From: Cryptomeria japonica
Lineage: Eukaryota; Streptophyta; Pinopsida; Cupressales; Cupressaceae
Assembly: GCF_030272615.1 (NCBI RefSeq)
Contig: NW_026729338.1
Coordinates: 1 to 64,000, forward strand
Length of the DNA stretch: 64,000 nt
Direction of reading: 5' to 3'
The notes beneath the pieces were generated by a model. The model had not been told where the DNA came from. It was given only the letters and a program-made list of their open reading frames with translations, and ran no database searches. Below, piece by piece: positions 34,806 to 46,939 of this stretch; positions within the stretch are counted from its first letter, which is position 1; each line of letters begins with the position of its first letter. The translations under genes and the position numbers were made by a program.

Positions 34806-35024
34806 TTATTGTTGTCGCTGAAGAAGTGCAAGAACCTAAAAATCAGAACAATCAGAAGACTCCAAGGTAAGTAAGCTTGAATCATTCTGAAAAATTAGAT
34901 AATTGGTGATAAGAATAAAGGTTTCATGACTAGAAGAAGGTTAGTTGTAGAGAAGTATGTTTGATTTCTACAGTTGAACCTAAAGATGTTGTTGAAGCTT
35001 GTAAAGATGAAAGTTGGATGAGAG
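34806..35024 (+). pseudogene. Copia element B pol, segment left of solo LTR
   Basis: The sequence encodes the region just before RT: VSLNHSEK, a shifted GFMTRRR-like stretch, then STVEPKDVVEACKDESWM. This matches the linker between integrase and RT in element A ([21 protein letters not shown]). It is interrupted at 35025 by the solo LTR and resumes at 36228. Stops and a frameshift are present. Confidence 0.75.
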
Positions 35025-36227
35025 AGTTGGAATGATTTGATGCCGGGAGAAAACTGAGAGGGGGGGTGAATCAGTTTTCTCACAAGTACAACAATGAATG
35101 CAAATTATAAGATTAATAATGGAGCACAATACAGTGAAATATAAAGAATGAAAGAAAAATACACATGACACCAATAGTTTGACTTAAAAACCCGGTAAAG
35201 GGAAAAACCACAGTGGGAAACCCTACCCACAATCAGATAATACTTCTACACCAGTATGTGAAATAATTATAATATGGGTTGCACTTACAATTAGGCCAAC
35301 AACCTAGAGCTCACTGCTCATCACAAAAGAGAAGTCTCACTGACTTACAAAACATCGGACTACAATCTGGAGAAAATGAACTGTGAAAGTAGCATCCACT
35401 AATGCTTGATACAGTTTCGGTTAAGCACAGATGTCTGCCCTGCAATACCAAATCCTTATGATCCCTTTGCTGAAAGATATGACTTTATTCACACATAAAC
35501 CTTTCTCTCATAATGCAGACATAACCATCGATCCCAAAGACCATACCTAATTACATGAATAATTTACCTATAGATATAGATCATCAACCTTAATGATAAG
35601 GTCGGCTAAACCCTAAACCCAAAAACCATAATTACAAAATTACATCACACGGTACCACCAAACCAATATTATGATGCACATTAAATATCATGGACCTAAT
35701 TCAAATATCCAAACAATTATATCTACCGAAAATTCTACTAAGACCAAAATCCAACATGTTTCACCAACTGGTAGAAACCCTTAGTGCAATAACACAGAGA
35801 GTCTAACCAGATCCAAATAGGACCATCATAACAACACGCTAGCTAATGCAAAATCACCAAGAACTTAGGATACAATCAAGAAGCACCTTCATCATGATAG
35901 AAACCGATTCCATAAGCCGGACCAAAATCATATAACCAAAACATCAAATATCGCTAACCGGTAAACTAACCGGTACCAAGAAATATCAACCAGGAGCATA
36001 AGCGATAGTTATCAGAGCACCAAAACATGAACCAACATAATATAACAAGCATATAACCATCTTGAATAAGCATCCAAAACCGAATCCAAGGATCTGATTA
36101 TATCGGATTAGAATCGAAGCCAAAACCAAGACACCAAGTCTAATCGGGATAGAAAATCTTATCCAACCGGGATAGTGTTGACATCAATGATAATACTTAA
36201 CCAAATCCAGCATATGCCAATAGAGAG
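35020..36227 (-). mobile_element. Solo LTR (Copia), minus orientation, inserted in element B
   Basis: GAGAG at 35020-35024 is repeated at 36223-36227 and flanks a 1198-bp insert (35025-36222). On the minus strand the insert starts TATTGGCATATG and ends CATTCCAACT, each terminus one base from the expected TGTTGG...CCAACA. Removing it and one GAGAG brings the two halves of the element B RT frame together. Internal blocks (CACCCCCCCTCTCAG, GTTTAGGGTTTAG, the AAGGTTGATGA region) match the LTR at 38025-39273. No internal domain remains, so LTR-LTR recombination is implied. Confidence 0.93.
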
Positions 36228-37718
36228 CTATGGAAGAAGAACTAGATCAGATTGAAAAGAATAACACTTGGGAACTAGTGCCTAGACCTAAGGATGAGAA
36301 TGTTATTGGTACTAAATGGGTATTCAAGAACAAATTGAGTGAAGCCAGTGAAGTCAGAAATAAAGCCAGACTAGTTTGCAAAGGATATTCTCAAAAAGAA
36401 GGAATTGATTATGAGGATATTTTTGCCCTGGTTGCCAGACTTGAAGCTATAAGACTTTTTCTTTCTTATGTTACTTATAAATATTTCAAGGTATATCAGA
36501 TGGATGTCAAATCTACCTTTTTGAATGGTGAGCTAGAGGAAGAAGTCTACATTGAGAAACCGGATGGATTTTCATTATCAAATGATGGGGACATGGTATG
36601 TAAGTTGAAGAAATTTCTCTATGGATTGAAACAAGCCCCTATAGCCCGGTATGCCAGATTAGATAAGTATTTGTTGAAATTGGGATTTACTAAAGATGTT
36701 GTTGGCAATAATGTATATTTTAAGATAGAAAATGATAACATCCTAATTGTTGAAGTCTTCGTTGATGATATTATCTTTGGTGGTGATGATGACTTGAGAA
36801 TGAAGTTTATTAGTGATATGAAGAAATAATTTGAGATGTCTATGATTGGTGAGATAAAAAAATTCTTAGGTTTGCAAATTGCACAGATTGAAAAAGGTAT
36901 ATTTATATCTCAAACTAAGTATGTGAATGAATTGCTGAAGAAGTTTGGGTTAGATGACTCCAAACTAGTTGGAACTCCTATTGTAACTGGTTGTAAATTG
37001 TAAGAATGATGAATCTCCTAAATCTAATCAGAGTTTATACAGATCTATGGTTGGTGGGCTGCTATATCTTACTCAGACTAGACCAGACATTATGCATGTT
37101 GTGTGCATGGCTTCTAGATATCAAGCTAATATGAAGGAGAGTCATGTCACTATTGTTAAGAAAATATTCAGATACCTGAAGGGAACTGTAGATTATGGTT
37201 TATGGTATTCGAGGAATGATGATTTCATGCTATGTTCTTACACTGATGCTAATTGGGTTGGTGATGTTGATGACCAAAAAAGAACTACTAGTGGAGCATT
37301 CTTTTTGGGTAAGAAATTGGTATCAAAGGCTAGTAAGAAACAAGATTCAGTGTCCTTATCTACTGTTGAAGATGATTACATTGTTGCTGGTAGTAATTGC
37401 ACTCGGGTAGTTTGGATGAAGAAAATGTTGAAGGATATCAGAGCTATCTATTATGAGCCTACTATTATATATTGTGATAATTTCAGTGCTATTAACATGT
37501 CAAAGAATCTAGTGCAACATTTAAAGACTAAGCATGTGTCAATCAAATAACATTAGTTGAGAGAGAAAGTCAGTGAAGAGAAAGTGAAGCTAGAGTATGT
37601 ATCTACAAAGGAACAAATTGTTGATATTTTCACTAAGCCTTTTCCTACATGTACATTTATTTATTTGAGAGACAAGTTAGGGGTATATACCCCTCCTGGT
37701 GAGAATGAGATGCATTGA
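36228..37718 (+). pseudogene. Copia element B RT and RNase H, right of solo LTR
   Basis: RT motifs are clear: [43 protein letters not shown], catalytic [11 protein letters not shown]. RNase H follows (YTDANWVGDVDDQK, IYCDNFSAINMSKN, VDIFTKPFP) to the stop at 37716-37718. Breaks are TAA 36827-36829, a loss of two bases near 37001, TAA 37548-37550 and TAG 37554-37556. The conserved FAPVAR is FALVAR, as in element A. The catalytic Asp pair is kept, unlike element A. Same lineage as A. Confidence 0.93.
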
Positions 37719-38012
37719 GTTGTATCAATCCATAGGACTTCACAGTCTTATCCTTGTATCCAGATTGGTGAGTTGGTGTTGCTCCTCTGTTGGAGTAGTC
37801 TGTGTTTTGGGGAGACAAATTCATGTTTCATATTCTAAATGGGGAGAGTAAGTTTGGTTTTCTGTTTTGAGATCTTTGACATTGTTTTCAAAGGAGTAGA
37901 GAGATCATGTGAAAATTTGATTTATATATCCCGATCTTAGGGGGAGTTTGTTGGAAATATCTTCTTTCTTTGGATTGATTGTTTTTTTCATTCATATGTT
38001 GTCATCAATGCC

Positions 38013-38023
38013 AAAGGGGGAGA
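38013..38023 (+). other. Polypurine tract of Copia element B
   Basis: AAAGGGGGAGA lies one base before the LTR start, preceded by GTCATCAATGCC as in element A. A second tract, CTTAGGGGGAGTTTGTTGG, lies near 37936. Confidence 0.85.
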
Positions 38024-38024
38024 T

Positions 38025-39273
38025 TGTTGGATATTGTTGGTCATTATTGCTGCTAGGATATGTTGTTGTCATTGATGTCAACATATTCCTATGTATTGAT
38101 TTGGTGCATGTATGATTGGGAGATCTTATGATCCGATTTTGCAATGTTGTTCTACTGATCACTATTTTATAGAGTTCGGTATTTCCTCTAGTATATTCCG
38201 GTGTGATTAGATCTTGTGCTAAGACTTTGGGATATTGCTTGAGATGGTCTTGTGTATATTCACTTCATATGGTTCATGATTTGGTGCTCTTCAAGTTATC
38301 TTTCTTCGTGCCAATTGTTGATTGGTTGTGTTCTTGACCTTTCAAATGTTGAGCGATGAAGATTTGACAAGTGGTGTTGGTACAGTTGTTCTTGATGATT
38401 CTAACGCATTTGTTGGTGTTTCCTAGTCATATCCTATTTGTTTTAATGATCCATATTGATCATTGTGTGAGTTTTCAGTGGATTATATCAATCGGTGATG
38501 ATTTTCATGCTATGTGGTCTTTCTGGTGGTGTAGCCTGTTGCGATTGATCTTGGCATGATTTTTGGTGAAGTTGAGTATTTGGGAATTTGATTTAGGTCC
38601 ATGTTATGTCATATGAACCATTATATTGGTTTGGTGGTCGATCTTTGTATTGTGTGATGTAATTTTATAATTGAGAGTTAAGGGTTTATCTGACCTTGTT
38701 ATCAAGGTTGATGAATTGTATATATAGGTGATATATTCATGTAATTTAGGTGTCGATGGCATGTCTACATTATCAGAAAGTGGTGTATGTGTGAACAAGA
38801 GACTTATCCTTGAATGAAGTGTTGGGGAGAGATTGGTATTGCAGAGTAGACAAATATGCTTAATTGGAACTATAATCAGGCATTTGGAGATGTTATTCTT
38901 TCAGTTCATTTCTTCCGGCTTGTAGTCTGAATCTTACTGTAAATTAGTGAGACTTTCCTGAGGTTGTAGCCTTCTAGGCCATCCTATTTGAGCAGTGAGC
39001 TCTAGACAGTGTGTCTAAATGTTCGTGCATTCCCCATTGTAATATTTTCACACACTACTACAGAGTATCATCTTACTGTGGGTAGGTTCCCACCATTGTT
39101 TTTCCCTTAACCGAGTTTTCCATGTCAAAAATATTGGTGTTATGTGTTGTGCTTTCAATTTTCTTATCTTTCTTATTACTGCAATTTATCAAATTTATTT
39201 TTGTAGTTAAATTTATTGATCTAGTGAAGATTGATTCACCCCCTCTCAGTCTTCCTTATTAGTTGCTGCTAAA
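38025..39273 (+). mobile_element. Copia LTR shared by element B (3') and element E (5')
   Basis: It starts TGTTGGATATTG after the purine tract and carries the same internal blocks as the solo LTR (GTGTGATGTAATTTTATAATT region, a TATATATAGG box near 38720, CACCCCCTCTCAG near 39238). Directly beyond it lies TGCATCAAAGCC (39278-39289), a decayed primer site similar to TGGTATCAGAGC, and then gag. One LTR therefore sits between the pol of one element and the gag of another. The 3' boundary is approximate. Confidence 0.8.
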
Positions 39274-39277
39274 AATT

Positions 39278-40410
39278 TGCATCAAAGCCAAACCCTTTGG
39301 TAAAATCCTAATAGCTTGAGGAGATTCGGGATGGCAGCTCAAGGTGTTATCTTTAAGAAGGAAAAACTGAAGTTTTATGGAAGTAACTATACTATATGGA
39401 AGAATTGGATGGAAGTCCACTTGAAGTATCATAGAGAAGATTACTGGAAGATTACAAAGAATGCCTATATTGTTCCTCCAAATGGACCTACTATTCTTGA
39501 TGAGATCAAGGAAACTGAACATAATATTAGAGCAAAGGAAGCATTGCTTAGTGCCCTGACTGATTTTGAGATGATAAATATAATGGGACTTCAGACCGCA
39601 CATGAGATCTGGGAGAAGCTTGAGATCTTATATGAAGGTGATAAACAAGTGAAAGTTGCTAAGTTATAGAGTTTGAAAGGAAAATATGAGATGTTGAAGA
39701 TGGGAAATGATGAGAAGAACTCTTATTATGTTGTTGATGAAGGTGTGACAGATGAAGAATCAAAAGGAGATGAATTTTTGTTTATTGTCATTAAAGAATT
39801 AGACTTGTACCTGTTGATTCCACAAGTTGCACTATTGAGGAGAAAGCTTTAGTTTCTAAAGTTGAAGTGAAAGATGAATGGGTGATTGACAACGGTTGTT
39901 CACATCATATGACCGGTGATAAAAGAAAATTTTTGAGCATGGAAAGGTATGATGGTGGAATAGTTAGATTTGGAGATGACAAAGCCTGTGTAATCCATGG
40001 GAGAGGTTATATTACTTTTGATGGTAAGCATAACATTGATGATGTCTTGTATGTTGAAGGTTTGAAACATAATCTTTTGAGTGTTGGATAGATGGTTGAT
40101 AAAGGTTATGATCTACAATTCAAGGATAGAAAATGCAAGATCCTAAATGCCTCTAGTATAGAGATTACATCTGGAACTAAGACAGAAGGTAACTTTTTTC
40201 ATTTTAAAACATCGATGACAAAATTTGTTTTATTTCTTAGATTAATGAGAGTTGTGGCAGAGGAGAATGTATCATGTTAACTTTGATTCAATGATTAGGA
40301 TTTTTTCTACACAAGATGTTAGAGATCTGCCTAAGATTATTAAGCCTGCTAATCTGGTATGTAAGGAATGTCAGTTGGGTAAGAAAAAAGGATTTGATAT
40401 ATGTCTTAGA
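39278..40410 (+). pseudogene. Copia element E gag, protease and pre-integrase, truncated
   Basis: Gag starts MAAQGVIFKKEKLKFYGSNY (about 39330) and shows WMEVHL and AHEIWEKLE. TAG at 39667-39669 falls where Gln is expected (KVAKL-stop-SLKGKYEML). A gag deletion follows, then the protease (EWVIDNGCSHHMTGD, with the Asp of D-N/S-G) and LYVEGLKHNLLSVG, TAG at 40089-40091, then the pre-integrase zinc region (MYHVNFDSM...LVCKECQLGKK) after a shift near 40245. Element E stops at about 40410; integrase core, RT and RNase H are missing. Confidence 0.88.
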
Positions 40411-41234
40411 CAAGGTTACACATTATTGAAACCAAAGAAAAACTCTTAAATGAGATGTTCCCCAAACCAAACATTTACCCCTTGGCATTTACACATTCGT
40501 CTCTTGGCATTTTCATTTGCATTTGCATTATATGTCTTAAATAGGTTGAAGAATGCTCAAAACCAGAGGAAACAAACTCTTATATGGGGTGTTATAGACT
40601 TGAAACTAGACATCACTTGCACACACACACGAGGATGAGTGGAACTACTGAAACATGGCTAGACTATTCCTACTATCCTCCTCAACATGGATCACCTAGA
40701 AAAGCATATCTAGGGGCAAGTATCCATGTCCTTTATCATCATTCTTCTCATGGATCACCTCAAAAAACACATCTAGCGTGTATTTGTAGTCTCTCTTTCC
40801 TTGTTCTCATGAACTCATAGCTTTTCTATTGGTGGTTCATGAATAATTTGTTCTTTTCTCTTTTATGTGATCGCTTGTGTTCTTGAGATGGTAATTTTTT
40901 AAGAATAATATTAGTGGTTAAGAAATTTTGATGTCAAGGTCCCTTCAACTAGTTGACTTGAGGTCTTGTCTTTTGTCTTTATCTTTTGTGTTTTGTTTCT
41001 TTTTCTTTTGTTTGTCTTTTTGTCTTTGTTTGTCTTTCTTTTTTCATGTTTTATCCCTTGCATATGTTTGAGTGAGTTAAGATCCTAATATTGGGGGCTT
41101 GATCCCTCAAAATTAGTGATGTCTTATACTCCTTGTTATCATGTTCCTCATTTCTCCTTTTCTTCATCTCCCTTTCATCTACTTTACCATGAGTATTTGC
41201 ATAGGCTCATACTCTAGCTAAATTGGGGACTAAA
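40411..41234. other. Spacer, probably 3' internal part of a Gypsy element
   Basis: No coding region was recognised. The right end (AAATTGGGGACTAAA before 41235) corresponds to the position of the purine tract upstream of the Gypsy LTR at 9848. Confidence 0.4.
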
Positions 41235-42340
41235 TGTAGTTTCCTAAATTATACTCCCTTACAGTTCGGTCAACATTTAGGCCCTCATCTTAGCATTCAT
41301 GTCCCAAAGATAGACTAACTAATTCTACCCATACCATTCAAATCTAGCCTCATTTCCACTTTTCACATCACATGGCCCCTTGGTTATGACCCTAAAATGG
41401 GGTAGGATCAAGGAATGGCGCCATGGTCCTCATTAGGACCAGGGTGTGGTGCCTTGGTACTCTAAAATAGGACCTTAATTTTTCCCCTCTCAATGGTCAC
41501 AATGAGCTATCGGGATTGTGATATCCATGTCATCCTATGTCAAAAAATTATAGTTTTTTTCAACAGGCAAGTATAGAAGGAGGTTTATACCTCTCATTTG
41601 ATCATAATGCAGGATAAAAAGAGAATCATAAGTCACCCATTTCAAGCAATCTATCATTCAAGCATTGAATAATTCATCATCAAGTATTTCTAGAGATCTT
41701 CAAGGGTGCATATTATTCATTTATCCATTCTAGAGCAACATTACATCATTCATATATGCAAGAATGTTTGTGTGTGATTAGGGTTTTGTCATGTTCATGT
41801 CGTTTCATACAATATATGTGGTTACATTCAAGAAGAAAAGTATCATTATCAGTCACTGTAGATCTAAGGTATATGTTTCCATTATCTATTTCAGTATTTG
41901 CAATATTTCATTCAAGGTTAATTCCTAAACCAGGGTTTGACTTAGGCAAACCCCTATTCTCAACCTATTTCCTTTTCTTTCTATGCATAGGAAATTGGTA
42001 CGGAGCTGCGATCTTCAGAATAAGCATTATGTACAGTGATGAATCAATCCCCCTTTGGAGTGTGAAAAGTTTGGAGGACCAGGGCATAGGCGAAATGGTC
42101 CCAACATTTTAAGAGCTCTTTTCGAGAGTAGGTCTAAATCTACTTACTTTGCTAAGATCTTGGTTTGTGTCTCAATCCTGCAATTGTAGCTTATTGTTTA
42201 TGCATTTCTACTTTAATTTCTAATACTTTTACCCTACTTTTAGCAAATTCAATAATTCAATTCAAATCAAGGGAAAGAAGAGGAACATCCAATACCCCTA
42301 TAATCTTATCAAAATCTAAATCTACTAGCCAAAACAATAG
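41235..42340 (+). mobile_element. Gypsy LTR-like copy, 3' part decayed
   Basis: It starts TGTAGTTTCCTAAATTATAC and is homologous along its length to 9848-10900: GGTCCTCATTAGGACCAGG, AGGGTTTGACTTAGG, GATCTTCAGAATAAGCATTAT and TAGCTTATTGTTTATGCATTTC all recur in order. Homology fades near 42340. Confidence 0.65.
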
Positions 42341-42561
42341 CCATAAGCACTTAAGTGGCATATGAAGAAGACCAAAACAATTATTAAAAATTGATGCATT
42401 ATTTAGGAGCTTAAGTTGTGAAAAGGTATATATAGTGACTATCGGTACCCCTCCCCTAATACTATTTATATTATTATATCCTTTTTTTAATAAGTGCTAC
42501 CAGAGGGGGTAGCTCCCTTTATTAATATTTTAAAATGTTACATTTTCTTTGAAATGGTATT
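42341..42561. other. Spacer between two Gypsy LTR-like copies
   Basis: About 220 bases with a CAGAGGGGGTAGC purine-rich word; no coding signal. It could be the remnant internal region if the flanking copies are a pair of LTRs. Confidence 0.35.
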
Positions 42562-43788
42562 TGTAGTATTGTAAATTGTAACCAGTCCAATTTATACCTC
42601 AATTTTGTGCTTCTACTTTAGCATGTCCCATTTTCATTCCCCCTAGGCCCATTTGGCCCCATTTTATCCAACCTTGATGTCACCTATTGACACCATTGGG
42701 TAGGCCCTATACTAGAGGCTATCCTCTCCTATTTCATGATTAGTGGATCTTATTTTTGGAGTACAAGGGCATGGGGCACCTTGGTCCTAGACCAGGGCAC
42801 TACAAAATGCCCTGGTCCCCCTTAATGTGGATCCAATTTGAAATGGGACAGGCACTCCCCCTCCCCAATAGATTTTTGTCTCCGTGGCTATACTTGACTA
42901 TTGAAGGTCAACCTAATTGGTGATTTACCTAGGGAACCCTATATAAAGAGATCATGTTAATTTATTTGGACATCCACTAAGACTCCATATGTAGAATTTG
43001 TGCATTCAAGAAATCATCATCAAGCATTTTCAAATATTAAATGCAACATTTAATCCTTCAAGGATTATGGAGCAAAGTTTCATCAATCTTCATGCAAGCA
43101 TCTACATGTGATTAGAGTTTTTCATGTTCATGTTTTTTTCATGCCATTACATTCAACATTTGTGATTAGATCCAAAGAGAATTGCATCATCATCAACAAT
43201 TGCATATATGGGGTATATCTGATTAGCATTACTTTATTATTTGCATTATTCAATTTAAGGTTAATTCCTAAATCAAGGTTTTACCTAAGGCAAACCCCTA
43301 TCCACAACCCTATTTCTTTTATTTCTATGTGCACGGAAAAAGCTTATGAATTGTACTTCGGGATACTGATAGAGTCGATAGTGATGAATAGGTTCAACTG
43401 TAAATAAAGTAAAATGTGAAGGGTTGGAAATTTTGTACTACCTAGTCCTGAAAATCAGGATGAACTTCTAGGAATGGGCTCTAAATATCTTATTTTATCT
43501 ACATCTCATTTTGTGGCTTTATGGGATATCAATAGTAGTTTGTTTTCAAAAATGTACTCCAATCATTCCTTGTTTTACCCTAATTTCACAATTCATATCC
43601 ACTCTTCAACTAGAATGAGGGAAACAATAAATAACCAATCAATATAATCAAAATTCTATCTCTTGACTTATTTAGATTGTGGGTAGATCTATTAGGTTCA
43701 CCCCTCTTTTAATGTAGTGTTCTCCAAGGAAATATTAGTGGTCTTTCTATCCTTATTGGTGAAACCCTAATTTTTCTATCATTACATT
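42562..43788 (+). mobile_element. Gypsy LTR-like copy, third
   Basis: It starts TGTAGTATTGTAAATTG and follows the same order of blocks as the other two copies: GGTCCTAGACCAGGG near 42790, GGTTAATTCCTAAATCAAGG near 43260, AACCCTAATTTTTCTATCATTACA at the end. The terminal CATTACA gives a TG...CA element of about 1.2 kb. Confidence 0.6.
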
Positions 43789-44073
43789 TTGGTGAACTTG
43801 GCTCTCATTACATTCCTTTTGATTTTTCATTTTTAGATCTAATTTGTAGGCATTTAAATATTAAATTTTTCACTCATAAATCATATTTTCAATTAAGCTA
43901 CATAAATTTAGTGGTTAATTTCATAAAAACCCTAATTTATTATTCTAAAATTGACTTGTGGGTTGCATAGTTTTCCACTTGTGCTTTTAGATTTAATTTT
44001 TCATAATTTCATTGTATACATTGAGTGAACATTACTTTGTTTATTGTATATGATTACAACTTTATTCGTACCA
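43789..44073. other. AT-rich spacer, no gene
   Basis: The word ATGATTACAACTTTATTCGTAC occurs near 44052 and again near 44110, marking the breakpoint of the LTR that follows. Confidence 0.4.
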
Positions 44074-44796
44074 ACCCAAATCAATCACCTATGATCGACC
44101 AAAACCTATGCATATGATTACAACTTTATTCGTACACAGATAATTCCATAGCCATGATCTACAAAGAGATATTACATTATATTAATACCAACACGAGACC
44201 TAAACAATTAGGTCGGCCACCTAAAATATGATACAATAAATCCATAACGTAAACCCACAAATCAATGATATACCAAGTCGGTCTGAGATGGAAACAACAT
44301 TATCCAATCAATAAACCCAATTGGTAACGCATCAGGAGAATCCACCAACACATTACACAAACTGGGCCATAACCTAGCAAAATAACACCGAACATAAAAT
44401 AGGTCGCCATAAGCCAAATGCAACACCACCGATCAACAAGAAAGTGAACACGATAACCATCAACATCCTGATAGCCTTCTAGAAGCCACACCAACACCAC
44501 TTATCAAATCCATCAAAATATCTTCAATAAAGCTCTTCCTGTAAAACCCTTACCAGTAACCAAAAGGATTACTAGAACAAATGATAGCTTCTAAATCATC
44601 AAATCCTGAACCAACTGCATCAGAAACACATGAATGATCAAACCAAACCAATTCCACCAATTAGAATATACCGGAGATGGGTCTCTTGATCAACATCAAA
44701 GGCCAACCACACTATCGAAAACCAGTAGACAACCAAACAACTAGTGTTGATATCAATGACAAACATCAATGCAACACATAGTCAATTTCTCCAAAT
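44074..44796 (-). mobile_element. Copia LTR, truncated, adjoining element C integrase
   Basis: It is colinear with 48996-49704 (shared GATCTACAAAGAGAT, GACCTAAACAATTAGGTC, GATAACCATCAACATCCTGATAGCC). On the minus strand its start is at the shared ATTTGGAG...TGTTGCATTGATG sequence. About 430 bp of its 3' end are missing. It abuts integrase coding directly, without RT, RNase H or a normal purine tract. Confidence 0.75.
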
Positions 44797-46800
44797 TAGC
44801 TTCCATCTTTATAGTTCTAGTTGCATCCAAGATAGTTATGTTCTTCCTTTCCACAACACCATTCTGCTGAGGTGTCCGGGGTGCACACAACTGTCTCCTA
44901 ATGCCATTTTTCTCACAATAATTGTTAAATTCATCGGATGTGAATTCACCACCCTGTTCTGATCTTAAGCGTTTGATTTTCAACCCTATCTCTGCCTCAA
45001 CCATAGTTTTAAAGATCTTGAAATTTTCAAATGCTTCATATTTCTTTCTTAGAAAAGAAACCCACATCATTCTAGAATAGTCATAAATGATTAGCATGAA
45101 ATATCTATCACCCTAAAAACTTCTTATTCTAGCAGGACCACACAAATCAGTATCAATAAGATCAAGAATATCATTATATTTGTCTTTTATACTCTTGAAA
45201 TAATTTCTGACTTGTTTACCCATTTGACATTCCTTACATACTAGATTATAGGGCTTTACAAACTTAGGTATATCTCTAACAACCTTAGTTGAACTAATCT
45301 TTACAATGCATTCAAAATTCACATGACACAGCCTCTTATACCATAGCCAACTCTCATCAATTTGTGCAATCAAACATGTCTTCTCACTGGAGTTCAAATG
45401 AAAGATGTTACCTTTAGTCTGAGTACCAGTTGCAATCTCCAATCTAGATCGGTTGATGATTTTGTATTTTCCATCCTTGAATTGTAATTAAAATCCCTTA
45501 TCCACCAGCTATCCTACACTCAAAAGATTATGCTTTAAACCTTAAACATAATAGACATTATCAGTGTCATTCTTACCAACCAAAGATATAGTTCTTCTTC
45601 CTTTGATCATGCATGCTTTGTCATCTCCAAATCTTACCAGACCACCATCAAATTCTTGCAAAGATAGAAACTTCCTTTTTATCTCTAGTCATATGATGTG
45701 AATAACCATTGTCTATCACCCATTAATTCTTTTCTTCAACTTTAGCAACAAGGTCCTTCTCCTCATTCTGAATGATAGGTTCCAGAGCATCTTCCTTAGT
45801 AGCCAAGAATACCCATTCCTTTCCATTGCTGAATCCACTAGCTGAATCTTTTTCCGGTTCATCATTAGAATCATCAGTCACACCTTCTTTATCTGCATAG
45901 TAGCATAATTTGTCTTTGTTCCTCCTGTACTTATGCTTACTCTGATATTCATGGTTAGGCCTAAAATACCTTCTAGCTTTCTCCTCAAATCTTGAATTCC
46001 TCTCAGGACATCTAAATGCAAAATGACCTATCTTATTACATGCAAAACATTTTAAAGGTGATTTTCCTTCATACTTACCTCTTGTCGGACCTTTAGGTAC
46101 TCTTCTAGAAAATAGGGCTTCAAGTTGCTCAAGCTCTTCATCTTCTTTTTTCATATCCTCTAGTTCCTTCACATATAGTACATTCCAATCACTCTTGCCG
46201 GTTGATGATGTAGATGTATGAAAAGCAGATTTTGTCTTTGTAGCTCCTCAAGGACCAAATTCTTCAAGCTCAAAAGCAAATAACTTTCCAACCAAAGTAT
46301 CCCTATTAATAGAAGTATTAGAGATTGTTCTTAGCTCATCAATTACAGTAGCCTTAATCTTATAAGTCGGTGGCAAAGCTCTCAATACTTTAGAAACAAT
46401 CTCATATTTTCTCAAAGATCCACCATAGCAATAAATTCCCATAACAATTTCATTGAATCTTTCCTTAAAAGAAGCTATTCTTTCATCTTCCTCCATTCTC
46501 AGGTTCTCATATCTCACCCAATAACCATCAAGTTTAGAAATTTTAACAGTAGGGTCACCTTCATTTAGAGTCTCCAACTTATCCCATATAGATTTTGCAG
46601 ATGATTTGTCTGTTAATCCCATAACTTGCTGATATGAAAGGACACTCAAAAGGGATTCTTTAGCTCTATAATCATTTTCAATGTTCTTATCCAAGTTTTC
46701 TAGAGGAGCATTTCCAGATGCCAGATCATAAGGAGTATAGCCTTTCTTAGTGATCTCCCAAATCTCTTTGCTAAGACATCTCAGATGAGTCTCCATTCGA
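44797..46800 (-). pseudogene. Copia element C gag, protease, integrase (minus)
   Basis: Gag (46796-46248) shows METHLRCLSKEIWEI, SAKSIWDKLE and LRALPPTYK. After TGA 46248-46250 comes a perfect CCHC knuckle, CFACNKIGHFAFRC (near 46060). The protease reads WVIDNGYSHHMT with the usual Cys as Tyr, just after TAA 45723-45725. The pre-integrase region has WYKRLCHVNFE...LVCKECQ. The integrase core keeps DTDLCGP, DYSRMMWVSF and PQQNGVVERKN (D, D and E of the catalytic triad). Other breaks are TAG 45509-45511, TAA 45488-45490, TAG 45113-45115 and a shift near 45690. The frame ends at about 44797, where an LTR begins. Confidence 0.92.
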
Positions 46801-46925
46801 AGATTCCATACTCTGTAATTTGTTCCTTCAAGCCCAGGGTTGTCCTTCTAGTAAACAATTGAAGTTGAATGATTGTTCACAATGGGATCTTCTTCAAGTG
46901 GTTAAGCTTCTGCAGAGAGGAACAA

Positions 46926-46937
46926 GCTCTGATACCA
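46926..46937 (-). other. Primer binding site of Copia element C
   Basis: On the minus strand this reads TGGTATCAGAGC, an exact match to the usual plant Copia primer site complementary to initiator tRNA-Met. It sits two bases from the LTR end (CCTAACA) and about 130 bases upstream of gag. Confidence 0.92.
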
Positions 46938-46939
46938 AT

